Assembly: GCA_963702525.1 (NCBI GenBank)
Contig: CAVPCY010000016.1
Location: 1 to 18,862, forward strand
Length of the DNA: 18,862 nucleotides
DNA from: CAVPCY01 sp963702525
Lineage (GTDB): Bacteria; Actinomycetota; Coriobacteriia; Anaerosomatales; PHET01
Direction: 5' to 3'
Of this stretch, positions 7,699 to 13,615 are shown one piece after another. The position numbers and the translations under genes are program-made. The notes below the pieces were generated by a model, which saw only the letters and a list, made by a program, of their open reading frames with translations, made no database searches and had not been told where the DNA came from. Position 1 is the first letter of the stretch. The number at the start of each line of letters is the position of its first letter.

Positions 7699-9590
7699 CA
7701 GTTGGTCACCTCCGGGTCCTTCGCGCCCACAAGGTCGCGGGTGTAGTAGATGATGTCCCACTTCTGCTCGTCGGTCAGGATGAAGCGCCACGCGGGCATG
7801 GCGGTGGGATGCAGGTTGTTCTCGTCGCCGCCGTCGAACCCTACGACACCTTGGTCGAGTCGCCAATACCACCACTCGGCGGGCGAGGTGAGCGCCGGGT
7901 CCTCGGCGAGGTTCGCAGGCGTGGGCATGAGCGGCGGGCCGTACTGCCCGTCGCCGAGCGCCTTGGCGCCGTGGCAGCCGGCGCACAGGGTGTTGTAGAG
8001 CTCCCCACCGTTCTTGCGGGCCTGGTCCGTCTCCGGCCAGGGCGAGTCGAGAGCCTGGTAGCGAACGGGCAGTTCGTCGCTGACATCGTCGGGCTCGCTC
8101 GGCGAGATGAAGGTCTTCTGGACGTACTGGATGGCCTCCCAGCGCTCCTGCTCGGAGAGCAACACGCCCCACTGCGGCATGGCGGTGTTGTTGATGCCCA
8201 CCGTGATCTTCCAGAAGAGCTCGGAGTCCGGCATCGTGTCGAACTCATCGACGGTGAAGTTGGCGGGCGGCGGTACGAGGTTCTGCGCGGACTGGCCATC
8301 GCCCTGGCCGGCATCGCCGTGGCACATCCAGCAGCGCTTCAGGTAGACCTCGCGGCCCCTCATGACGTTGGTACCGACAGGCATCTTGAGAGGCTCCACG
8401 TTCTTTGGAATCTCCGGATCGCCCGGCTCGGCGTCCGCCGGAGGGAAGAGCAGGATCGTTCGAACGTAGTTCGAGATCGCCCAGCGCTGGTCACTATCGA
8501 ACCAGTACTTCCACTGGGGCATCGCACGCATCGGGATCGACTCGCTGATGCGCCAGTAGTAGTCCTGAGGCGTCCACTCCGAGTAGGTCGCGGTGTCGAG
8601 GAAGCTCGGCGCCGCGGGCTGCAGGCCAAGTGCGTCCGGACCGTCGCCCGCTCCGCCGTAGCCGTGGCAGAATGCGCAGTTCATGACGTACATGGCTTTG
8701 CCGGTGGCGACGAACTCCTCGGACTCGTCGGTGGGTGGCTTGGCGTCCGCGTACTTGGCCGGCATCTCACCCTCGTCGGTGTAGTGCGGCACCATGTCCA
8801 TGTAAGCGCCCTGGATGAACGCGATGGCCAGCCAGCGGTCCTTCTTGCTCAGCGACTGCTCCCACTGCGGCATCACGGTGCCGGGAACTCCCTCGCTCAA
8901 CCGCCAGAAGAAGTACGAGGGATCGAGGTTCCTGAGCCGAGGCTGGCGCAGGTTGGCGGGGCGTGCGTTGTTCATGTTCGCGTACGGACCATCACCACTT
9001 CCTGAACAGCCGTGGCACGTCAGACAGTGCTCCGCGTAGATCTTGCGCCCGGCATTCCACGTGTCGATGTCGGTGGGGAAGGGCTGCTTCTCGTCGTTGT
9101 ACTCGGCCGGGACCATCAGGTCCGTGCTGGCGTTCTGCTTGTTGCCCATCCGGTTGAGGTAGGCGACCAGAGCCTCGAGCTGCTGATCGGTGAGATAGCT
9201 GAACGCCGGCATGATCGAGTTGGGCGTGTACTTCCGAGGATCACGCAGGTGGTCCATCTCCCAGCGGTCGCCGCGCTTGAAGCCGATGTTCGCGAGGTCC
9301 GGACCGGTGCGCAACGTGCCGAGCTGGTGCGGGTTGTCGTAGACGTACTCTCCGGCCCTGCTCGGCTTGGAGGTCGAGTGGTCGTTGGGGCGCGTGAACT
9401 GGCTGTGACAGTACACGCAGCCGTTGGACTTGTAGAGTTCGAGGCCTTGCTTCTCGAGCGCGGTGTACTGGTTTGTCGTGATCGTGGGCGCCGGCTTGAA
9501 CACGGCCACCGGCAGGAAGACCACCACGGCGACGACGCTGAGCACTACCGCAAGGCCGCCGATGATGATCGTCTTGGGCGTCATGTGCAT
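7698..9590 (-). CDS. ccoO: CcoO fused to four cytochrome c domains (pentaheme oxidase subunit)
   Basis: This 630-residue protein starts as a CcoO: a membrane anchor (residues 7-31), then heme motif CVYCHSQ at 58-64, RTGPDLA near 94-100, and an axial Met in SIMPA (M127). Canonical CcoO ends at roughly 200 residues. Here it continues with four further cytochrome c domains: CLTCH 189-193, CAFCH 305-309, CWMCH 420-424 and CAGCH 536-540. Their likely axial Met residues are M240, M357, M471 and M598, three of them in MPQW and the last in MPAW. Spacing between domains 2 to 5 is 116, 115 and 116 residues. The hemes should face outside the membrane and carry electrons to CcoN. The ATG at 9590 has AAGGA 10 bases upstream, 16 bases after the ccoN stop; ATG 9584 is an alternative. 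No separate heme-bearing CcoP is present, so these domains probably take over its role. Confidence 0.9.
   Translation of the reverse strand: MHMTPKTIIIGGLAVVLSVVAVVVFLPVAVFKPAPTITTNQYTALEKQGLELYKSNGCVYCHSQFTRPNDHSTSKPSRAGEYVYDNPHQLGTLRTGPDLANIGFKRGDRWEMDHLRDPRKYTPNSIMPAFSYLTDQQLEALVAYLNRMGNKQNASTDLMVPAEYNDEKQPFPTDIDTWNAGRKIYAEHCLTCHGCSGSGDGPYANMNNARPANLRQPRLRNLDPSYFFWRLSEGVPGTVMPQWEQSLSKKDRWLAIAFIQGAYMDMVPHYTDEGEMPAKYADAKPPTDESEEFVATGKAMYVMNCAFCHGYGGAGDGPDALGLQPAAPSFLDTATYSEWTPQDYYWRISESIPMRAMPQWKYWFDSDQRWAISNYVRTILLFPPADAEPGDPEIPKNVEPLKMPVGTNVMRGREVYLKRCWMCHGDAGQGDGQSAQNLVPPPANFTVDEFDTMPDSELFWKITVGINNTAMPQWGVLLSEQERWEAIQYVQKTFISPSEPDDVSDELPVRYQALDSPWPETDQARKNGGELYNTLCAGCHGAKALGDGQYGPPLMPTPANLAEDPALTSPAEWWYWRLDQGVVGFDGGDENNLHPTAMPAWRFILTDEQKWDIIYYTRDLVGAKDPEVTN
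7707..9059 (-). repeat. Four tandem cytochrome c domains within the CcoO fusion
   Basis: Residues about 178-628 of the CcoO fusion consist of four homologous units of roughly 116 residues. Each has the order CxxCH-G, a GDG-type loop, an aromatic-rich WR/WK-I/L segment, MP(Q/A)W and a final (D/E)xRW or (D/E)QKW helix. The even spacing and shared motifs point to duplication within the gene. The unit boundaries are approximate. Confidence 0.8.
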
Positions 9591-9606
9591 CTTCTCGACG
9601 TCCTTT

Positions 9607-11019
9607 CTAGGCGGTCGCGACCGCGTCGGCAGCGGGCGCCGTCTCGGTCTTCTCGGCGGGCATCTGCTGTTTGGCGAGCGTTCGGAATGCGTTGTATGCG
9701 AACAGGTACTGGGCGAGGATGATCACGGTTCCGAAGGCTGCTCGGCCGATCCACAAGGGCCTCACGCCGCGAAGCACCGCGATGATCGGGATGCCCTGCG
9801 CGAAGCTGGTGGCCTGCGTGAGCCCGGCGGCGGTAAGTACGAAGAAGAAGCCCAGGAAACCGATCGTGGTGAGCCACCAGTGGGTCCACGCGAGCCGCTC
9901 GGAGTAGAGCGGGCGGCCGGTGAGGCGCGGGAAGACGTAGTAGACCGTGGCCCACATGGTGTAGGCGACGAAGCCGAGCAGGGCCAGGTGTGCGTGTGCC
10001 ACGCTCCAGTTGGTGAAGTGGATGAACTGGTTGAAGCCGCGCAACGCCTGGAGCGAGCCCTGGAGGCTCACGGCCATGTACCAGAACGCGCCGGTCAGCG
10101 CGAAGCGCAGCGGGATCGAGTAGAACGCGGCGCGCCACGACCCTCGCACCGTCATGAACATGTTGACGACGAACGCCGTGACCGGGATGAGCAATCCGAT
10201 AGACGTCACCACCGAGATGACCTTGAGCCACTCGGGCACCGGCGCCTGGAGGATGTGGTGGGTGCCCACCGCCGTGTAGAAGAACGCGAGGAACCAGAAT
10301 GCGATGAGCGCCAGCGTGTATGCGTAGAGCGGGCGCTTCACTTCCTTCGGCACGATGTAGTAGAGCAACGGGATCGATCCGGTCGTGAACCACAGTCCCA
10401 GGATGTTGTGGCCGTAGAACCAGCCCCAGATCGCATCGTTGAGGCCGGTCAGCGCGCCGGTGGGAGGTGCCCAGATCACGTTGCCGATCGAGAAGACTAT
10501 CGGGAACCAGATGAGGGTGCCCATGATGTACCACAGCGACACGTAGAGGTCCTTCTCCTCGCGCCGCCCGATCGTCATGAACAGGTTGAAGGCCGTGGCG
10601 ACGAGAAGAATCACGATGCCGATATCGATCGGCCAGGCCAGCTCGGCGTACTCGCGAGCCTGCGTCCACCCGAAGAACAGGCCGCCGACACCGATCGCCA
10701 GGGCGAGGTTCCACGCGTAGGCGACCACGAGTCCCAGCGTCTCGGAGTAGATCTTGGTCTTGGTGAGCCGCGGGATGATGTAGTACCACCCACCGACCAT
10801 CGCCAACGAGAGCCAGCCGAACGCCAGGCCGTTCACGTGCGCCTGCCGCAGCCTGGGGAACACCATCCACGGTATTCCCGACGCGAAGTCCGGTGCGATG
10901 AACTCGGTCGCCTGCAACAGTCCCAGCGTGATCGCGAGCACGAGCCATACGATCGCCGAGACCATGTAGGTCTTTGCGGCGCGGTCCTCGTAGGGCCGAG
11001 CCTCTTCCGCGGCAGCCAT
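9607..11019 (-). CDS. ccoN: cbb3-type cytochrome c oxidase catalytic subunit
   Basis: This 470-residue polytopic protein is the heme-copper subunit that reduces O2 to water. Visible ligands, by comparison with CcoN from memory, are H61 (low-spin heme b, RQAHVNG), H204 (CuB, GHNILG), H254-H255 (CuB, GTHHIL), and H342 and H344 (AHAHLA; heme b3 and heme b). Y248, six residues before the HH pair (YTAVGTHH), sits where C-family oxidases carry the cross-linked catalytic Tyr, which argues against a nitric oxide reductase. The usual Glu of the STFEG segment is replaced by Gln (Q320, SLQGS). The ATG at 11019 has GGGAGGG five bases upstream; an in-frame extension to 11112 is unlikely because it runs across that site and the promoter. 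It is the first gene of the six-gene operon. Confidence 0.92.
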   Translation of the reverse strand: MAAAEEARPYEDRAAKTYMVSAIVWLVLAITLGLLQATEFIAPDFASGIPWMVFPRLRQAHVNGLAFGWLSLAMVGGWYYIIPRLTKTKIYSETLGLVVAYAWNLALAIGVGGLFFGWTQAREYAELAWPIDIGIVILLVATAFNLFMTIGRREEKDLYVSLWYIMGTLIWFPIVFSIGNVIWAPPTGALTGLNDAIWGWFYGHNILGLWFTTGSIPLLYYIVPKEVKRPLYAYTLALIAFWFLAFFYTAVGTHHILQAPVPEWLKVISVVTSIGLLIPVTAFVVNMFMTVRGSWRAAFYSIPLRFALTGAFWYMAVSLQGSLQALRGFNQFIHFTNWSVAHAHLALLGFVAYTMWATVYYVFPRLTGRPLYSERLAWTHWWLTTIGFLGFFFVLTAAGLTQATSFAQGIPIIAVLRGVRPLWIGRAAFGTVIILAQYLFAYNAFRTLAKQQMPAEKTETAPAADAVATA

Positions 11020-11074
11020 AGTCCCTCCCCGTTCGCGACTAGGCCGCCGAGAAGCAACGGCCCCTCCCGCAGTC

Positions 11075-11080
11075 ATTCTA
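11075..11080 (-). promoter_or_regulatory. Candidate -10 box of the cco operon
   Basis: On the minus strand the sequence reads TATAGAAT (11082-11075), containing TAGAAT. Transcription would begin near 11068, giving a leader of about 50 bases before the ccoN ATG at 11019. No TTGACA-like -35 box is visible at the expected distance. It lies in the only sizeable gap between ccoN and the divergent phosphoribosyltransferase gene. Confidence 0.45.
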
Positions 11081-11090
11081 TAGGTGATGC

Positions 11091-11102
11091 ATGCGAGCGC
11101 AT
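11091..11102. promoter_or_regulatory. Inverted repeat in the divergent promoter region
   Basis: ATGCG-AG-CGCAT is a perfect dyad with five-base arms and a two-base centre. It lies just upstream of the candidate ccoN -10 box, between the -10 and -35 positions, where a bound repressor would block transcription. It does not look like an FNR or CRP site. Short dyads arise by chance, so this is only a candidate operator. Confidence 0.25.
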
Positions 11103-11156
11103 ATGGCCGCATGAGGGAATGCTCAGCTTGTGGAGCCTATTCCGGAGGCGAGCGAA

Positions 11157-11778
11157 GTGTTCACGGATCGCACTGACGCAGGGCGTCAACTTGCCGAGGA
11201 GTTGCGCGGCACTGTCCTTTCCGACGATGCCATCGTGCTGGGCATCCCGCGGGGCGGCGTGATCGTGGCGGCGGAGGTGGCACGGTCGCTGGGGCTGCCG
11301 CTCGATGTCGCGGTGGCCGCCAAGGTGGGCGCGCCCGGCAACCCCGAGTACGCGATCGGTGCCGTGGCTGAGGACGGCGAGGTGACCGCGAACCCGGGCG
11401 CCGGGTACTCGGCAGCGGAGGTTCGCGCCCACTCACAGGCGGCGTTTGCGAAGGTGCGCGCTCAGCTCGCTATGTGGCGCGAGGGTAGGGAGCCGCTGAG
11501 GATCGCCGACCGGACAGTCCTGCTGGTCGACGACGGACTCGCCACGGGCCTTACCGCGATAGCCGCTGCCGAGTGGCTTCGCCGACAAGGCGCGGGGCGG
11601 GTGGTGGTTGCGGTGCCCGTAGCGCCGCCTGATACGCTCGAGACGATGCGACGCCACGCCGACGAGGTCATCGTCGTCGAGCGTGCCGCGCTTCTTCTCG
11701 GCGGTTGGGCAGTTCTATCGGGACTTCGGTCAGACGAGCGATGCCGAGGTGCGCGCGGCGCTGGAGGCGGCGGGGTAG
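11157..11778 (+). pseudogene. Phosphoribosyltransferase, frameshifted near its 3' end
   Basis: The reading begins at GTG 11157, eight bases after GGAGG at 11144-11148, and opens with the FTDRTDAGRQLA start typical of a family of stand-alone type I phosphoribosyltransferases. The PRPP loop is VDDGLATG at residues 124-131, and IPRGG at 30-34 is also typical. The frame holds until VIVVERA, then the conserved end of the family appears one base out of phase: FFSAVGQFYRDF followed by TSDAEVRAALEAAG and a TAG at 11776-11778. One extra base around 11686-11691 explains this. If repaired, the protein would have 206 residues; as read, the frame runs on to 11930 as low-complexity sequence. The substrate is unknown. 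It may be a true mutation or a sequence error; the PRPP site itself is intact. Confidence 0.8.
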
Positions 11779-11781
11779 AAT
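11776..11781 (+). promoter_or_regulatory. Candidate -10 box upstream of the exonuclease gene
   Basis: TAGAAT begins with the TAG stop of the phosphoribosyltransferase and is identical to the candidate ccoN box. It would start a transcript near 11788, with a leader of almost 60 bases before the ATG at 11846. No -35 element is evident. Confidence 0.35.
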
Positions 11782-11845
11782 CGTGCGGCACCGCTGGCGC
11801 AGGTTCTGGCGGCGCACTCGACCGTCCCGTGCCGAGGAGAGCCGC

Positions 11846-12406
11846 ATGCCCGACGACCTTTGGGTCGCGATCGACTTCGAGACCGCGACGCGCGAGCCCA
11901 CGAGTGCCTGCGCGCTCGGTGTCGCGCTGATCGACGGCCTCGAAGTGGTCGAGACGGCGAGCTGGCTCATCAGGCCACCGTTCAACGAGTACGAGTTCTG
12001 GAACACCCACATCCACGGCATCAGCGCCGAGGACACCGAGCTCGCGCCGGACTTCGACGAGCTGTGGTGGGAGATCGGGCCGCTGCTCAACGGGCGCAAG
12101 CTGCTCGCCCACAACGCGAGCTTCGACATGCGCGTGCTGGGCGCTCTGATCGACTCCCGCGACCTCACCGCTCCGCGCTACGAATACGCGTGCACGGTCA
12201 CGCTCGCCCGCAAGGCGATGCCGCAGCTGCCCAGGCACACGCTGGACACCGTGTGCGACCACTGCGGCATCCCGCTCGTGCACCACGACCCTGCCAGCGA
12301 CGCCGCCGCGTGTGCCCGCGTTGCGCTGGCGTGCGCGCAGGCCGTGGGGGCGACCTCGATCGACGCTGCCTGCGAAGCGCTGGGCGTGGGCGTGCGTTCC
12401 CGCTGA
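11846..12406 (+). CDS. DnaQ-like 3'-5' exonuclease (DEDDh family)
   Basis: This is a 186-residue single-domain exonuclease. Exo I is IDFETAT (D9 and E11), Exo II is HNASFDM (D in SFD), and Exo III is HDPASDA, where the H and the D five residues later fit the DEDDh subtype. The domain fills the whole protein, so this is a free-standing relative of the DNA polymerase III epsilon subunit rather than a polymerase fusion; related stand-alone proteins act on DNA or RNA ends, and the substrate cannot be told here. The ATG at 11846 has GAGGAG six bases upstream. It lies between the broken phosphoribosyltransferase and the PASTA lipoprotein gene, with 47 bases to the latter. I see no functional link to either neighbour. 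Confidence 0.88.
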   Translation: MPDDLWVAIDFETATREPTSACALGVALIDGLEVVETASWLIRPPFNEYEFWNTHIHGISAEDTELAPDFDELWWEIGPLLNGRKLLAHNASFDMRVLGALIDSRDLTAPRYEYACTVTLARKAMPQLPRHTLDTVCDHCGIPLVHHDPASDAAACARVALACAQAVGATSIDAACEALGVGVRSR

Positions 12407-12414
12407 CCCTTGGG

Positions 12415-12420
12415 TAAAGT
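12415..12420 (+). promoter_or_regulatory. Candidate -10 box of the PASTA lipoprotein gene
   Basis: TAAAGT lies nine bases after the exonuclease stop and would set transcription start near 12427, about 27 bases before the ATG. It has the TAnnnT form shared by the other candidate boxes. No -35 element is recognised. Confidence 0.35.
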
Positions 12421-12453
12421 CGAGTCGAGCACTTCCCCCGAGAGGAGACCCGC

Positions 12454-13581
12454 ATGAGCGCCACCCTTCGTCAGCGCATGGTCTTGGCAGTCGTAGTGGG
12501 CGCGGCGCTACTCGCGGCCCTGCTTCTGAGCGGTTGTGGCGGGCCCAAGGTGCCCGACGTGGTGGGCATGCGCCAAGATGAGGCCGTTCGGGCACTCCAG
12601 GACGCCGGCTACCTTCTCGGCGACGTGAGCGCTGTGGCGACCAACAGCGTGGGAGTCGGCCTCATCGCGGCGCAGGACCCGGCGGCGGGGGAGCGGCTCA
12701 AAGAGGGCAAGCCGGTCGCTCTTGCGGTCAACTTCAGCGACGGCGTCGACACGGTCGTGCCCACGGTGACCGGGTTGCAGGAAGTGACGGCGGTCAACGT
12801 TGCGAAGACGAGCAACCTGGTGCCGCTCGTGACCAACCAGTACAGCGACGATACGGCCGTCGGCATGGTTGCGGCGCAGAGCCCCTCGCCCCAGTCTCAG
12901 GTCAAGGCGGGCGACACGCTGGTGATCGTGGTCTCGAAGGGCAAGGCCCCCGCAACAGCCGAGGTCCCCAACGTGAAGGGCAAGTCCCAAAGCGACGCCG
13001 AGTCCGCCATCGAGAAGGCCGGCTTCACCTTCACGACCACGAAGGTCTACTACGACTCGGTCGCCAAGGGGAAGGTCATCACGCAGGAGCCCGCCGGCGG
13101 CTCGAGCGCGACCAAGGGCACGAAGGTGCAGATAGTCGTGTCGCTCGGCAAGGGCACAGGGGCGGCCACCGTGCCGTCGGTCAAGGGTAAGTCCGAGTCG
13201 TCCGCGAAGACAGCGATCACCGACGCCGGTTTCAAGGCCAAGGTCATCAAGCAGTACAACGACTCGGTGGCCAAGGGCAACGTCATCGACCAGTTCCCGG
13301 CTGGCGGATCGAAGGCCGCGGCCGGCTCCGAGGTGCTCATCGCCGTGTCGAACGGCAAGCAGCCCGCGGGCACGGTGGCCGTGCCTGACGTGATGGGGAT
13401 GACCGAGATCGAGGCTGTGAGCGCCATTGAAGCGGCCGGACTGGTTGCGGCCGTGGAACAGCTTGCCTCTGCGGACGTTGCCGCAGGCAACGTGGGCTAC
13501 CAGTTCCCTGCGGCGGGCACCCAAGTGACGCCGGGCTCCGAGGTGCTCGTGGCGGTCTCGAGCGGGCCGGCTCCGGAGTAG
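12454..13581 (+). CDS. Lipoprotein with five PASTA domains
   Basis: This 375-residue protein has a lipoprotein signal peptide: RQR, a hydrophobic stretch, then LLLSGC with the lipidated Cys at residue 28. The rest is five PASTA domains starting near residues 33, 101, 170, 239 and 309, each opening with VP-x-V or close to it (VPDVVGM, VPTVTGL, VPNVKGK, VPSVKGK, VPDVMGM). PASTA domains bind muropeptides or the cell wall in Ser/Thr kinases and penicillin-binding proteins, but no kinase or transpeptidase domain is present. Domains 3 and 4 are most alike (both contain DSVAKG), suggesting a recent duplication. The ATG at 12454 has GAGAGGAGA at 12440-12448. A wall-sensing or wall-anchoring role is plausible but unproven. 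Confidence 0.88.
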   Translation: MSATLRQRMVLAVVVGAALLAALLLSGCGGPKVPDVVGMRQDEAVRALQDAGYLLGDVSAVATNSVGVGLIAAQDPAAGERLKEGKPVALAVNFSDGVDTVVPTVTGLQEVTAVNVAKTSNLVPLVTNQYSDDTAVGMVAAQSPSPQSQVKAGDTLVIVVSKGKAPATAEVPNVKGKSQSDAESAIEKAGFTFTTTKVYYDSVAKGKVITQEPAGGSSATKGTKVQIVVSLGKGTGAATVPSVKGKSESSAKTAITDAGFKAKVIKQYNDSVAKGNVIDQFPAGGSKAAAGSEVLIAVSNGKQPAGTVAVPDVMGMTEIEAVSAIEAAGLVAAVEQLASADVAAGNVGYQFPAAGTQVTPGSEVLVAVSSGPAPE

Positions 13582-13603
13582 CGCCGGCGCGTAGCCACTG
13601 CGC

Positions 13604-13609
13604 TATGCT
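13604..13609 (+). promoter_or_regulatory. Candidate -10 box for leaderless acyltransferase mRNA
   Basis: TATGCT is followed by six bases and then the ATG at 13616, so transcription would begin at or next to the A of the start codon. No ribosome binding site precedes this ATG, in keeping with a leaderless transcript as is common in Actinobacteria. No -35 box is visible. Confidence 0.4.
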
Positions 13610-13615
13610 CGGCGC

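Noticed and set aside
7626..9005. Long plus-strand open frame (459 codons) opposite the pentaheme gene
   Set aside because: Antisense shadow; the minus strand has five heme motifs and no plus-strand motif is recognisable.
9607..11019. Nitric oxide reductase instead of oxygen reductase for the CcoN-like gene
   Set aside because: The Tyr six residues before the HH pair is kept, the neighbours are CcoO, CcoS and CcoI types, and no NorC or NorQ/NorD genes are present.
11130..11156. GTG at 11130 as start of the phosphoribosyltransferase
   Set aside because: The GTG at 11157 has GGAGG at ideal distance and matches the usual family start; the 11130 start would place that site inside the coding region.
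9463..11262. Long plus-strand open frame (599 codons) opposite ccoN
   Set aside because: Its product is rich in Arg, Glu, His and Gly without any domain, typical of an antisense shadow in GC-rich DNA; the minus strand encodes clear CcoN.
11462..12595. Minus-strand open frame (377 codons) across the exonuclease
   Set aside because: No domain, crosses several plus-strand gene boundaries, and the plus-strand exonuclease has all its catalytic motifs.
12508..13524. Minus-strand open frame opposite the PASTA gene
   Set aside because: Shadow of a repetitive gene; the apparent His/Arg/Gly-rich repeats mirror the PASTA periodicity.
13581..13590. GCGCCGGCGC palindrome after the PASTA gene as a terminator
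   Set aside because: It has no loop and no T-run after it; such palindromes are common in GC-rich DNA.
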